A DNA stretch of 64,000 nt, from positions 595,437,038 through 595,501,037 of the forward strand of contig OZ010786.1 in the NCBI GenBank assembly GCA_963932465.1, in the 5' to 3' direction. Origin of the DNA: Maratus speciosus. Its lineage: Eukaryota; Arthropoda; Arachnida; Araneae; Salticidae. Every line of letters begins with the position of its first letter. Positions within the stretch are counted from its first letter, which is position 1. Below the pieces are notes generated by a model. It searched no databases and had not been told where the DNA came from. It saw nothing but the letters and a program-made list of their open reading frames with translations. Made by a program: the position numbers and the translations under genes. Positions 1 through 12,185 of the stretch are shown piece after piece.

Positions 1-187
1 AATATTATCAACAATTATCACTAATCATTTATTGTGGGGGTTTATTACCATAGTTCAGATGTAATACATGATTATAAACATAGTCTTGTTCTAACAAGCG
101 GACCGCCAAATATGATGCGATCACATTTTCATAATTTTAGAGTATGCTGTAGACCTGTTACTTCACGGGGCTTATGGGGCTTAGATT
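1..187. repeat. Fragment of the CAAGGGCACC element terminus and flank
   Basis: Positions 88-160 resemble, with many substitutions, the end of the 1.9-kb element at 34250-36133: both read CTAACAAG, then a GGRCCRCCAAAYATGATGC-like stretch, then a TTTYRATRATTT..AGTATGYTGTAG stretch. Only one terminus is recognisable, so this is an old truncated copy. I see no gene. Confidence 0.5.
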
Positions 188-700
188 TTAACCCTTAAAT
201 GCCTGATTTTTCAAAAATCGTTGTAATAAAGTTTTTCGGCTTTCATTTTTTAAATAAATCATGTGAAAAATACTTAAAAAAATCTATTTTGTTTTAAGTA
301 TGGTTTACTGCTAAAAAACAGCTTGTTACTAATCGCCAATACTGGTCTTTAATTGAAAAAATAATTATCCTTGATAAAATTCTATAATATTAAACACACA
401 ATAATTTTAGGAACTATAATAAGAAATAAATTTTACTTGCTCACTGCCGAAGAAAATAGGGTATTTCGCAAGCTTCCAAACAAAACAAAAAGGACAAGCA
501 GCAACAATTGAAAAAATAAATCTTTATTCTTAAACAGCACAAGTGTTGCCATGTGCATGTTGAAAATCGATTTAATAATATTTTCGGAATGTAATTTATT
601 GGCATCATTAGGCATTATAGCTTCAATATTATTTTAATAGTATTTTAGAGCCTAAATTGGGTATGTTGCCGAAAAGCAACACCCAACATTTAAGGGTTAA
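188..700. mobile_element. TTAA-flanked non-autonomous element
   Basis: The left end reads TTAACCCTTAAATGCC and the right end is its inverse, CATTTAAGGGTTAA, giving a 14-bp perfect terminal inverted repeat (TIR) that includes the TTAA target. A TTAA target and CCC-starting ends fit piggyBac-type non-autonomous elements. The interior is AT-rich with no coherent ORF. The right end also carries a small hairpin (GTTGCCGAAAAGCAAC). No paralogous empty site was found for this copy, so its boundaries rest on the TIR alone. Confidence 0.6.
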
Positions 701-1369
701 GATATTGGAGTTCAAATTTCACATACCTTTCAAGTAGTTCTAAATTTCGAAATATGGCCGTACTGGCGTCTATTTAACATTGCGCTTGCTAAACAAACAT
801 ATAAGATTTTGTCTTACCTTCTGACTTTTCTTTATGTTTAAGGGCAGTTTTCCCTATATTACTATGTTAAATTAATGTACTTTTTCTCAGAAACTACCAA
901 AGGTATCCACTTGAAAATTCTTATATATATATATATATAATCTGAATAATTTCAAATAAAATGAAGTCAACTTTATAATAAGATATTCTTTAGTTATTTA
1001 AAGAAAGAATCTGGGATAAAAACCACTTTTAAATAACAAAAAACTTGCATTTTTACAAAGAAAACCTTTTTGTGAAATATTTTGTACAAATACTTGTAAC
1101 AAAAGTTCATGTCAGATTGGTCAGGGATATGGCAAGAATTGGCCCAAGATTCTGGCAAGATTGCAATAAATAAAATGCAGTATTTTCAATAAAAAGCACA
1201 TCGAAGTTTAAAAACCATTATTTTGAGAAAATTGAGCTTAAAGTTCACGTATGTAATATTTATGTATGACGTAAACAAACAGTATTACATCTTTTTTTTT
1301 TTTTTTCTTCTTGTGGTAAAAAGAAATGTAATATACCATTCGAAAGGGTGAAAATAAGAATTCTAAGGA
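701..1369. other. Unassigned AT-rich stretch
   Basis: No gene, inverted repeat or recognised family seen. It contains a short (AT)n tract at about 922-940 and T/A homopolymers at about 1291-1306. Confidence 0.5.
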
Positions 1370-1987
1370 TACAGTGTGTATCTGAAAAAGTGGTCCAAAC
1401 TTTACGGGGTGATAGAACGTAGCTATACGAGCAAATTTCGTCACAGAATGTATGGTCCGAACGCAAGCGGTGAGAAGTTAAAAGATAGTTTTCTACTATA
1501 CCAGGGTGCTGGACTGGTCGAGGTGGTCACATAGCTTGGACACCAAGATCGTCCGATCTCTCGTGCTTGAACTTTTTCCTGTGGGGCAATATGAAAAGCC
1601 TAATCTACGAGTGCCCCATTGCAAACGATATGGATCTAGTCTCCGGGATTGCTGTTGTTTCCGGCGATAGTCGGGAAAGGTTTGCTGTCTTTGCAAATGT
1701 GCGTCAGTCCCTATCCCGGAGGTGCGAAGCGTGCATTACAGATCTGGCGGAAGATCTTTTGAGCAATTTCTTTGAGCTTGTGCATTAATTACAGTCCTGT
1801 TAATAAAATGTTTTTTGAAGCATCTCTTCTCATTCTTGTGTTAATTCTTTAACTGCGTCAGTGGAAAACTACCTTTTTACTAGTCACCGCTTGCGTTCCG
1901 ACCATACATTCTATGGCGACATTTGCTTGTATAACTGCGTTTTATGACCCCGTAATGTTTTTCTCCCTTTTTCAGATACATCCTGTA
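1370..1987. mobile_element. Deleted mariner/IS630-type element with long TIRs
   Basis: Two arms of about 125 bp are inverted copies: 1370-1495 (TACAGTGTGTATCTGAAAAAG at the outer edge, GAACGCAAGCGGTGA inward) and 1860-1987 (inverse of TACAGGATGTATCTGAAAAAG). The outer dinucleotide is TA on both sides, as for Tc1/mariner insertions. Between the arms lies the C-terminal part of a transposase ORF on the plus strand; the N-terminal two thirds are missing. It is therefore an internally deleted element that would need an enzyme supplied from elsewhere. Confidence 0.8.
1510..1788 (+). pseudogene. Mariner/IS630-type transposase, C-terminal fragment
   Basis: About 92 codons are open and end at TAA. 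The reading starts W-T-G-R-G-G and continues through the diagnostic segment PRSSDLSCLNFFLWGN, matching the conserved PRSPDLTPxDFFLWG region around the last catalytic acidic residue of IS630/mariner-type DDE transposases. The end carries VRQSLSRRCEACI, also typical of this family in arthropods. The N-terminal DNA-binding region and the first two catalytic acids are absent and no valid start exists, so it cannot make a working enzyme. Confidence 0.85.
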
Positions 1988-2474
1988 GGTATATAATAAA
2001 GTTCCCTAAGGTCCATTGTTAGGAGTAGTTGGCAAAGTATTTCCGTTTGCAAAATGATGAATTGACTTACTCACACCACAGCTTACGAGCAATTTTTTAG
2101 AAAATAAATAAATACTTGTTTTCTAGTATATTCCAAAAGGTAAATTTTATTTAAAAATAGTTTGTGCCGTTTTTCAGTTTGGAATTAAAATAAAGTGTTT
2201 ACGTTGCGCAAACAGCGTCCTTTGTAAGGTTAACTATTAGGCGATTAAGCATGAAACGTATCGTTTGAAATTCCACATCTGGCGGTTTTTTTATTCAGAA
2301 TTCTCCCCAGAAAATTTTAATAGTTATATATTTTTATAAAAGTAATAGATATTTCGTGAATGAAGTTAAAAAAAATACTATTAAAATTTTTCTGATATGT
2401 TCTCCAAATCTCAAATAAAAAACCCACCATGTTTGGAAATTTCATATCTGACGTTTCATACTTCATGACCTTAT
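1988..2474. other. Unassigned AT-rich stretch
   Basis: No gene, RNA or repeat recognised. Open frames here are short and show no protein-family motif. Confidence 0.5.
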
Positions 2475-3392
2475 ACAGTGAAACCTCCCTGTGCGACCAC
2501 AATCCCTGAACGACCATTTTTTCATGAAACGGAATTTATTCCCATAGGCTCAATACTAATTTTACCTCCATTCAGAGACCATCCCAGTAGAACTCTCTCC
2601 ATGAGCAACCAATTTCTTTGAAGAAAATGAAACAAATTCCGTTTTTTCCTGGTCGCCTGAAGAAGGTTTTACTAGAAAAATAATTCCGGAGAGCGTATTA
2701 TTCATCAAACTTCCAAACTAAGTTTAGAATTTTAATATATATATTTTATTCTGGTAACTTTTAAGTGTTTAAAACAGGGGTGGCCAACCGTGGCACGCCG
2801 GATTCCAATAAAATTTAACAGAAAAAGCCCACTTCTTGAATCGGAGAGATTCGATGATTAGATAAGCCAATGATTACTGTAAAATTTTAGTGGTGTGGAG
2901 CGTGCCACAGTTGGTCACCCCTGGTTTAAACCCTTTGGTGTCTTTTTAAGCAATGAATTTAACTCTAATGACGCATTAAGAATGACGGTCAATAAATTCC
3001 ACTGCCCTATTCTGTCAGGAAAATCTCAAAGAAATATATAAATTAATGAAATCGTCATTATTTTTTTCCGTCAAAAAAAAAAAAAGCAATTATTTACTGG
3101 ACTTTGAAAGGAATTTGAAATAAACGTTTTAAAAGATAAAAACTTAATCACAACAAACGTTAATGTATTCATTTTTTAAACTCTGCAGTAAATAACTTAT
3201 GTAATTAACTTTTGTTTTGATACTTAAATTTTCATAGTTTTTTCTAATGTGAAGAATAAATGTTAGTAATATTAATTGCCATTTTCAACAATTAAAATCT
3301 AGATTTAAACATGACCTCCATTAAAAGACCACCTCTAGGAGCGACCAATTTTTATTGGAACGGAACGTGGCCGCTTTAGTGAGGTTTTACTG
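2475..3392. mobile_element. pogo/Tigger-like non-autonomous element (CAGTGAAACCTC ends)
   Basis: The left end CAGTGAAACCTCCCTG pairs with the right end (inverse of CAGTAAAACCTCACTAAAG), and GCGACCAC/GCGGCCAC lies just inside each end. CAGTNNAACCTC ends adjoining TA are usual for pogo/Tigger-type elements; TA is present on the left only. Sub-terminal copies of the motif occur at about 2585 and 2650. No transposase frame remains. A hAT-like MITE is nested at 2775-2923. Confidence 0.65.
2775..2923. mobile_element. hAT-like MITE with 8-bp TSD
   Basis: The TIR is CAGGGGTGGCCAACCGTGG on the left with its imperfect inverse on the right. It is flanked by GTTTAAAA (2767-2774) and GTTTAAAC (2924-2931), a 7-of-8 match, as expected for the hAT 8-bp TSD. 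It is only 149 bp with no coding capacity. The interior (about 2805-2897) carries the shared core described in the findings, ending ACTGTAAAATTTTAGTGGT. Confidence 0.8.
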
Positions 3393-3924
3393 AAATAAGT
3401 TTAGCGATATTTACAAAATAAGTGAAAAGTATTTGTGAAATATATATTTTGTGTACCGTTACGGAGCGTGAAAACCGGCAGTATACATGGCACTTGAAAA
3501 GTAATAATATTATCAACTTCCATGTATAAAAATTTATAATTATAATAATGTGCAGCGTGACAGCCGGTAGTATATATGAACCCCAATAACAGTAAAGCGC
3601 GCACAGCCGGCGGTACACGTGGCACTAAACGTGTTAAATAGAAAATAATATGAATTTAAATAGTGATATCAGGCACCTTGGAAATTACAAGTTGTGTACT
3701 GGAAATGAACACCCTTAGTGAGGTTATTTTATTCACAGAGAACTACAGAACACGCAATTCATACTCAGGCAAATCCAATATAGCGTTATACTGACAGCGG
3801 CTAGTCCATCTAACAGTCTTTGGAAAAAAGAAGGCGATATCACCTCATTTATCACATCTGGGCTGCAATTTCTGACTTGTTTCAAGTAATTACTCCTAGG
3901 GTTAGCATTCCGTTTTCCTGTCTG
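3393..3924. other. Unassigned stretch
   Basis: No gene seen. Two related phrases, GTACCGTTACGGAGCGTGAAAACCGGCAGTATA-like (about 3453) and GTGCAGCGTGACAGCCGGTAGTATA-like (about 3549), recur with a third at about 3597. This suggests a short degenerate repeat with a period near 50-95 bp. Confidence 0.4.
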
Positions 3925-4663
3925 TTAAGGAGTCTCAGGACTCTTAAAGCTTTAAATGTTTCGAAATTTTAATTTTTTTAGATGTTAAACCCTATCTTTT
4001 CTGAACATTTCATATAATTGTTTCCTTGCAATTCCCATAAGAACAAAAGTTATGTCTTTTAAAATTATATCCGGACAATAGCTGAAGCGGCGTTTCCGAA
4101 ACTTTGAAGTCATTTTTCTCCAAATGACGTTTTTGGGCGTAACTCGTATGATATCTCAAAAACTTCTCATTATATTTTCATGAAATTTTCAAAAGATATG
4201 TTTCATATTGGTCTGTATATACTGAACCTAAAATTTCCTTTTTAATGATCAAAAAATATTTTTATATGTGATTATATTGTTGAAATGTTAAATACAACTT
4301 TGTATTAAAAATATAAAAATGCTTTAAATACAAATTTATTTAGGTTCTGGGTAATCATTATGATCTAAAATATAAGTAGGTACATAAATTTTCCTTCTAG
4401 TAGTGAAATTTACTTTGTAATCCTATGCGTAATCTGTTAACCCGATTTTCTGCTCGTCAGATGTTTGACAGTTTGGAGCCCTCTGTAAATGCTAATTCTA
4501 CATCTCTCAATTTTTTTAATTCATGAAATGAAAGGTTATACTTATATATTTCATCCCAATTAAAAATGCGTCTTAAAATCAAATACATTTTATGATATTA
4601 AATATTGAAAATGGTCTGTATATTTCATTTTTTTCCAATTTCAAGAGTCCTGAGACCCCTTAA
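3925..4663. mobile_element. TTAA-flanked element, GGAGTCTCAGGACTCTT ends
   Basis: The left end TTAAGGAGTCTCAGGACTCTT and the right end (inverse of TTAAGGGGTCTCAGGACTCTTG) form a TIR of about 21 bp bounded by TTAA on both sides. The interior is AT-rich, non-coding and partly self-complementary. Interpreted as a piggyBac-type MITE; no empty site is available here. Confidence 0.7.
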
Positions 4664-4744
4664 GCTTGGCATCTATGACTTGTTTCGTATAAAAAAGTAT
4701 TTTCGATTTTTTATTACTTTTAGCGTTTCCCACTTTTAGTCCGA

Positions 4745-6480
4745 AATTTACAAATTAATATTCTACAAACCTGAAATTAATTTAAATCACATGCATGTTA
4801 TACACTTAAAAAAAAAAAATATATATATACTATTTAAAAGATCCAGTACACATACAGTAATAATTCAGTTTCCATACACTTTAAATATTTACAGTCTTCT
4901 CAAAAAATATGCACAAATTTGAACAAGTGTGAACAAAAAGTAAAAGTACATTGAAAACATTCTCAATCTTATTAGAATGTGAATAGAATATCAATCAGAT
5001 GTTCAAAAGATATACTTCAAATTCGATTATAGGAATACGATAGAATTTAACAATGCTGTAACTCCGTTTCTTTTCCTTTAACATTGTATATTGTAATCGA
5101 TATAATGTAAATAAAAGGGAATAGTTAATATTGTTATGAATATTTATAGGAAGATTGGAAAGTTTTGTCATAGTGACAGCATGTTTCATAAATACAGTCA
5201 CTGTTATGTTTAAACTTTAGAATTTTTGAATGGACTTTAGACTTGAATTTTTTTATAAACAGTTTTCAGAAACATAAATTTACATTAGGAGTTCTGTATT
5301 CTGGAAGCATCAAAGAAACTATGTAAATGTAACACATTTTCAGATTTAAGATAAAATCCATAGGTTTTAGGAATATTAACTTGAATCACCATGTATGATT
5401 CTGATGAAATTGGGTAGACGAAATTAACGCATTTTATGAACCCCCAGAACTTTTTATCTCCTTTTAACACTTTGTAACATAGCTGAAAATCGTTTACAAA
5501 CACGGTTTGCCTATCTGTTTGTCGCTCTGCCATCCGTTCGTTCCGTGAGTAGCACATGTATTATCGGGTTACTACGAATATTTTTAAATTTTTACTATAA
5601 AATCTTAGGTATTAAACATTAAATGCTATGCATTTATAGCTAGTTTATAGGGATACAAAAAAATTCCGTTGTATTATGGCCTACGGAAAAAAAATCGTTT
5701 CCTATGCCTTTTAAGGATTTTATAATACTTCGAACATAATAAAACTGAAATGCATCACTGAACTGTACTAGAACATGCTTTCTCAGGTATATAGAAAAAG
5801 CAATATTTACACTTTATTTACAGAGAAGCACAAAAGAATTCCAAGATATCACGATGCCTGAGTGAAAATTGTCTGCGATGCATTTTAATCATGTTGTTAT
5901 GATTAAAACGCATGCGAACAAAATGAAATTTAGAAGGATCACTGGGATGCACTGCGACATGTTTTCTATAGATTAAGGAATACGCAGCCTTTATCTTCAC
6001 TTAATTTCGGATACACGGCAGACTATGATCGTTTTCATAATCGACGAAATTTCTTAATAATACTCATAATCTGCTATTGTTAGAAAGAGTTTCAAATTCT
6101 ATGCGTCATTTTTCGTTCTTGTTTTTCGACCGATACATCGGGTTCCTGGGGGGACATGGAGGTGTGATCCCCGAAATACGCGACTTAATCCTTGAGCACA
6201 AGGCTTACTGTCGTTCGACTATGATCTCTAATGTTATTTGAGGCACAAGGAGAGTGACGCGCGTTGGTCGGTGCTCTTCCTTAGCTGACAGTAGTTGTCA
6301 TGGCACTGCTGTATGTTCACCACACTGCGTGCTGCGTGTGCAGCTCACTGTTTCACTTCAGTCACGCATGTTAGTTTTACTAAAGAGATATCTTGTTGTT
6401 TACACCCTACGTAAATATAATAGTTTTTTTTTTTTTTTTTAAATAGCAATCTTCAAGATTTTTGTATCCGTTAGTAGAAA
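4745..6480. repeat. Segmental repeat block A, copy 1
   Basis: Collinear with 30565-31960 and 58070-60470. Shared phrases include CCTGAAATTAATT, GATATACTTCAAATTCGATTATAG, TTTAACAATGCTGTAACT and GATGCATTT. It contains two units of the ACAGGG-type degenerate tandem repeat (about 5645 and 5815). The GC-richer segment 6120-6420 has a counterpart at 60080-60380. No protein-coding gene was recognised. Confidence 0.8.
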
Positions 6481-7039
6481 TGCCTTGAGAGTTAAAAAAG
6501 GGGTTCATTTAAAGTATTATTTAACCCCTTAACTGCCCCGGACGTATATATACAGCTGTAGAAAATACATGCTTCAATTAAAGAGATTGAGAATTCCAAT
6601 TATAGCGAGGCACTTTTCCACCTGGGCCATTATATATAACAGTATAACAATTGCATTTTCTTACTGTTATTTCAAAAAACTAATACAGTCGAGTCTCTCT
6701 ATAACGAAACTCCATACATCGAATTTCTCTATATAACGAATTTTTAGTAGGAACGATCCCCTTTTCCTATGATCTCATTAAAAACAGTCTCCATATAGCG
6801 AGATATCTATCTCCATATAACGAATTTTTTCATAAAATGTTCTTTATTTATTCAGTTTTAAAAAAGCTTACAAATCACATGGAATCAATTTTTCATCACT
6901 GATTCCTCATTTATCGTTCAGTGCTGAGTTTTTATCTTACAGCCCATGGCCTTGGGAATAATAAAAAATCTAAAGGTACATTATAAGAAAAGAATTTTTA
7001 AAGAACTGATCATAGCTACTGAAAAAAAAATGATTCCAC

Positions 7040-7216
7040 TGAAAACATTATTAGTCTTAGAAAGTGTGTTGCCTAACTTTAAAAAGCCTAGAGATTGATG
7101 TAACTGAAAAAACAATTTACAATTGCTTCAAAAAGGTCGGCTTTTCTAAACTGGAATATAATGCGGATTCTGATGTCGAAGAAGATGAGGCTTTAGCAAA
7201 CTTAAAAGAAAAATGA
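7040..7216 (+). pseudogene. Tigger transposase remnant, C-terminal part
   Basis: The frame ending at TGA 7214 reads DVTEKTIYNCFKKVGF followed by an acidic stretch. It resembles the segment after the DDE catalytic core in pogo/Tigger transposases (family pattern VxxxTIxNCFRKAGF). Upstream codons of the same frame have stops, and no start or N-terminal CENP-B-type DNA-binding region is left. It lies between the left TIR of the Tigger element and the inserted 5.7-kb element. Confidence 0.75.
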
Positions 7217-7891
7217 ACATTAATTAAGGAACGCGGAAATGTCGAAGAAAATGTTACTTTGATTTTTTAGAAGTGGATCACAATCTCACTATTATCAGTA
7301 TCCTACTGATAGTGTTATTTTAAGCAGCGTTACCCTCATAGCATGCATGGTCACGGTGACGTCATTGTGACGTCACTGTAAGTCACTGTGGTCACGTCAC
7401 ATCTGTGACCAAAATGCCACCACTCAGTGACGTCACGTTGTGACTGAGATGTGAACTTCTTAGAAAACTTTAAAAAATTACAAAAATTCTTCAAAACATG
7501 TTATTTACTGTAAAATTATATATTTTTCTATCAATTAAAAAAAAAAATTGAGACGTCATTGTTATGTCATTGCATGTAACGTACATCACGTCATATATGT
7601 GACCAAAAAAAAAAAAAAAAAAAAAAACACCATATTGTAAGTCACAGTGTGAAAAAAATATGAGCTTTTAAAATCTTTGAAAATGGAGAGAAATATTTTA
7701 AACAGTCCCGAGTTACAGCGGCATGAGGAATGAAAATATATCAGTGGATAACAAATGGTAAATTCTGCCTCGAAGGGGGGGGGGAGGCATAATATATAAA
7801 GTGCACGATACAAGCATTAAAGCAATTTGGATAACATATTTAGAATTAGGAGTATTAAATCTGTACAGTATTTAGTTTGCAAAGAGGAAAC

Positions 7892-7922
<31 letters not shown>
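7892..7922. repeat. Poly-T tract
   Basis: About 31 uninterrupted T residues. A 23-A run lies nearby at 7604-7626. Possibly a retroposon tail on the minus strand, but no body was recognised. Confidence 0.7.
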
Positions 7923-7924
<2 letters not shown>

Positions 7925-8360
7925 CAACCAGTGGTATTCGAAACACTTTTGTGGTTTCAAAATAAATATTTTCTATTACAGTTAAGTCTGTAGCTTTTAA
8001 TGAGCAAGTAGAAAGAGTCTTCAGAGTTTAGTCGGAGTTTTTTTCTTGAGAGAGTTTTTTTCCTGACAACTATTTAACTATTTTAAGTAAGTATTTTTGA
8101 AAAAATTCTACTTCTTTCAGACTTTTCAAATAAATTAACATTTTCCGAAAATAAAAAAATATATACAAAATTTATGCAAAATGCATGATAATAATTAATT
8201 ATTCGTATTTCAGATTTGTATTTTAGAGATATGACTTTTAAAAAAAGTTATTTTACAAATTGTTTTATTTTACAGAAAATTAATATGAAAAGATTGGCAG
8301 ATTGACAAAGAATTCTTTTATTTTATCCTCGATAATCCTTTTTTATTTATTAAGAACATA

Positions 8361-8745
8361 TCGCTCACCCAATAAGAAAAGTGACACATCTCGCAGAAAT
8401 TCATTTTGCGTTTTATTCCACTAAAATGTTTGTCATAGGTGCGTCTTGCTACACAAACAGTTTCATAAGTTTAGCTACACGGAGAATCATGTTATTATGC
8501 TATATGTCCATTTGTGACCGAAGAAGAGGGGTGGATTATGTAATGAGGTAAAATTATCCAACCCTCCAAACCACATCCTACGTTTTTATTCTTATGTGCT
8601 TTACGCTTTTATGCACTTTTCAATTCTTGCATGCAAAGCTAAGTGCTATAATTTCATGTGAAAGTAAAATCATGCACATTTTCTTTTGCCTCTCCTGTGA
8701 AATTTACTTTTGTCGAGATGTGTCACTTTTCTTGCGGGTGAGCGA
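8361..8745. mobile_element. TA-flanked MITE, TCGCTCACCC ends
   Basis: The left TIR TCGCTCACCCAATAAGAAAA continues to GTGACACATCTCG; the right end is its inverse with few mismatches (CGAGATGTGTCACTTTTCTT). The TIR is about 33 bp and TA flanks both ends, as in Tc1/mariner-type MITEs. The 385-bp interior is non-coding. No second copy was seen in the window. Confidence 0.7.
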
Positions 8746-10289
8746 TATTTTGTGTTTATTACGTGTGAAACAAATTTTACTTTTAGAAAAGGGGGGTGGG
8801 GGTTCATTATTACCCTTAAATTGATATTTACTCATTTTAAAAATTTAAACAAAGTTTTATCTAATAAACTCTAATTATTATTAATATTGTTATTATTATT
8901 ATTATTATTTACAAAAAAGAACCTTTACAATCCATTGTAACTTGAATTGTTTGGTAACCGATAAAAAGAAAAGATAAAACACATTGGAAAATTCTTCAAA
9001 AAGAAAATTTTAATTAAAGACAGTTTCATAAAATTATTGCGCATTTGAGTTCGAAATCTTTTGTATTCGAAAACAAATAACGGTAAAAAAGAACATCTGC
9101 TGAAAATCAAAATCGTCTGCTCACAGAAGAGGAGACGCCGGAAGTTTACTCTGTTTAGAACATCACGAAGTCTACAACACTTTTTTATAAAATAAGAGAA
9201 AGAAGCCCGCCACTTTAAAATATTACAAATACACGGATATTATAAATGGGACGTAAATGTAAGTCTTATTTAATTTAAATGTTTTATCCCTGTTTTGTAT
9301 ATTATGATGACTTAAATAGTTTTATGTTATATTAGTAAGGGACTGTTCTGCAATTGTTTTCAGAAACATTTTCCTATTTGATGCTGCGTTGAAAAATATC
9401 TTAATCTGCGATCACTTAAAAAGAAAAGAAAAAAAAAAACAGCTGCGCAAAGACTGATTCATAACTGCATTCATAGTGGAATTAATTTAAAGATTAATTT
9501 GCTGTTACTTGAGATTGAAAATATGTTGAGACAATGATTTGGAATTTTTTTCGGCTTCTTACTGTTTTGTGTTTCCTGATTACTAACACTTACAGTAGTT
9601 ATAGACATTATTATTTTGGAGTTAAATATGATTTTCGATTATTATGATATTACGAAACTATTTCAGATTAGAAATTAGCATTATATTAGGAAGATGTATT
9701 TTTACATATTACACTAGTGAAACTTTTCAAAGATTTTTCTTTTAGTGCTAATAATATTTTAAATTATTATTTAAAATCATAAATCTTCATACCAATGGTT
9801 TTCAGATTTAGCATTTGCCAAAATTATAAAATAATAGAAATTTCTTATAACATATGCAAAGATTTTTGAGATATTGTTAAATCTAATAATACATTTAATT
9901 TATCTATTATAATTTATTGTTGTTTAATAGTACAATTATAAATATTAATTATTATTTTTAGTGTTTTTGAAATTGGTATATTTATTTTTTTTAATTGTAT
10001 ATAAGCATTTTTTTTTGTTTGTGATTTTAATCTAACATTTAATTATAGACATTCTGAAGCGGTTATTAAATTTTCGTCTATTATAAAATTATTTTCTAAG
10101 TTTATGATATACGTAATTATTGGCACTAAAAGTAAAATATGATATTTAAACATTGAAATAAAAAGTTTTTCGTGTCTAATAGGAAGTTTATAGATTAAAC
10201 TACTTTAGTATATATTTTTTAAGTCATATTTATTTACATAATATAGGAGTGAATATTTTTTTTAACAGATTAACAGTGTTTAACTTCGG
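8746..10289. other. AT-rich stretch with a possible mini-exon
   Basis: Mostly AT-rich with a TTA microsatellite at about 8890-8910. At 9246-9258 ATGGGACGTAAAT is followed by GTAAGT, which looks like a start codon and splice donor. A polypyrimidine tract and CAG at about 11582-11595 could be an acceptor, but the joined frame stops after about 16 codons. I do not call a gene. Confidence 0.35.
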
Positions 10290-11460
10290 TTTGCCTGTCC
10301 GTTTTTGTGTATAGCCGTCTGTCCGCACTCTAACTCTCGTAAATAAACTCGGATTGCCCTGAAACATTTAGATATTGACGTTTACCATAGCCCGTTCCTT
10401 ATTTCTAATGAAGTTTGTAGCATGTTTAGTTCATTTACAGGGACAGTCAAAAGTATTCCGTTACATTACGGCCTATGGGAAAAAATCGTTTCAAAGGAAT
10501 TTTAATGATTTTACACGCTTTCAAAAGGAGTAAAATTGATATGCATTTATGAAGCGCGTTTAAATATGCATTCTGCTGAATATGCGATGCATAGAATAGT
10601 TATTGTTCATTTACAGGGCTAAAAAAGGAATTCCAATACATAATGATATAGGGGTGGAGGGAATTGTTTGTGGCGTACTTTAATTATGTTAATCTATTTC
10701 ATATATAAAGAAATTTATATACGTCGCTGAAGTTTACATACTATAAATTATTTCATGTATAATACGAAGTGCATATAGCATTTACAGGGACATACAAAAT
10801 ATTTCAATACTATATTGTATCCGAAGTACTGTTCATTAGCGATGATTGCTGGAAATGCATTTTTAATTATGATATGCGCTTTTATGATTCACTATATTTA
10901 TGCACAGTATATGGTGTATATAAATGCTACAATTCATATACAGGGCTACACAAAAGTACTCGTAAAGGTTACTGCGTTTGGGCGCAAATTGTTTAAAGGT
11001 GGATTTTAAATGAGTTGTTCTTTTTTACGCTGAACTGCATTTAATTTGCTAAGAAATGTTTGTAGAATATAGATAAAATGATATACAGGGTCACGTAAAG
11101 AATTGGATACATTGCCGTCTGTAAATCATAATTTCTGGAAATGTGATTTCAGCAATTTTAAAAGTGTCATAGTTTGAATTAAATTTTAACTAAATAGTGG
11201 CGTGTAATAAAGGTTCTAGGTAAACTACAGGATTGTACAAAAGTATTTAGTATCTTTTCATTTATTAGTATAAATTGCTGAAAAAGAATTTCAACCTGTT
11301 ATGTTTCAATTGCTAAACTAAATTTCCCCATTATATAGTATATATATATCAACCTACAGATCAAATACAGGACTGTTCAAAAGAATTAGAAAACATATTT
11401 GGCTATGGACGGTAACTGCTGAAATCAGTTTTTCAAATGTTTTATGCGTTTTCTAAAATG
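10290..11460 (+). repeat. Degenerate tandem array, period about 140-175 bp
   Basis: Units start with an ACAGGG phrase followed by CAAAAG-ATT: seen at about 10436, 10614, 10786, 10939, 11086, 11226 and 11365. Better-preserved units include a TTACGGCCTATGG..AAAATCGTTTC segment. Related single or double units occur in block A (5645, 5815, 31445, 31610, 59407, 59578). The preceding GTTTGCCTGTCCG phrase also matches block A (about 5505), so this may be a fourth, more expanded relative of block A inside the transposon stack. Confidence 0.7.
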
Positions 11461-12104
11461 TTTACTTTGTTATCTTATTTACGTTATTTCCCTAAATTAC
11501 GATGTCTTGTTAAAGCATTCAGGAAGCATTGGAAAGTGTTTTATAATCTATGCTTAACGCATGATTTTTCTTACTTGTTTTTTTCTTTTTCGCAGATCAG
11601 TCTTTTCCTATAAAACATACCAAATCTATTTAGGTCATATTCACAAAATACAATATACACGGGAAAAAAAATTTAAATAAATATGGCTTATCATGTTGTA
11701 TTTAATAAAACAATGACTAATCATAACACATTAAAATCTTACACATTCTTAATATCGAGCTTGTACTCAAGATCAAGCTTAGAACTTAATAAAAAAAAGA
11801 TGTCAGTTGATAAGCATTGTTTTTTAAGTGGAAAAATTTTAAATATTTTAGAAGAATAGGACTCCAAAATAGCGATATTTTGCTAAAAAGTGTGGTAAAA
11901 AGATAAGATTTTACATTTCAAACAAAACTTTATTTCCAAATTGTGCATTTTAAAATACATCACAGTGTTTATGACAAGAACCATCACAGTATTAAAACTT
12001 GGAAATTTTTCCAGAGAGAAACATTCGGCTTGCATACAATATTTCAAAGGAAAATCAAATTTTAAATTAATTACTTAAAAGGTGCAAAGGCCAACATAGT
12101 GAAA

Positions 12105-12185
12105 AAGATTCCATACCAGGACTCGAACCCGGGCCATCAGTATAGCGCACTGACATTCTCCCGACTAAACCACATGGAACGATAC
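12105..12185 (-). ncRNA. tRNA-like promoter segment (SINE head), arm 1
   Basis: On the minus strand there is a box A-like TGTGGTTTAGTCGGGAGA and, about 40 bp later, a box B-like GGGTTCGAGTCC, in the order and spacing of an internal RNA polymerase III promoter. The arms do not fold as a complete tRNA with CCA-compatible ends as far as I can tell, so this is a tRNA-derived head rather than a functional tRNA gene. Confidence 0.6.

Noticed and set aside
433..615. 60-codon minus-strand ORF
   Set aside because: Lies inside a TTAA element, low complexity and hydrophobic, with no family motif; a chance frame in AT-rich DNA.
1..4744. A further segmental copy upstream of block A
   Set aside because: No collinear match to block D (28097-30560) found by eye; the array probably begins near 4745, though strong decay cannot be excluded.
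10290..11460. CRISPR-like regular repeat
   Set aside because: Repeats are degenerate, units are 140-175 bp, and there are no constant-length spacers; the context is eukaryotic.
9246..11640. Possible two-exon gene starting MGRK
   Set aside because: Donor and acceptor look plausible, but the joined frame ends after about 16 codons and spans a tandem repeat; no further exon found.
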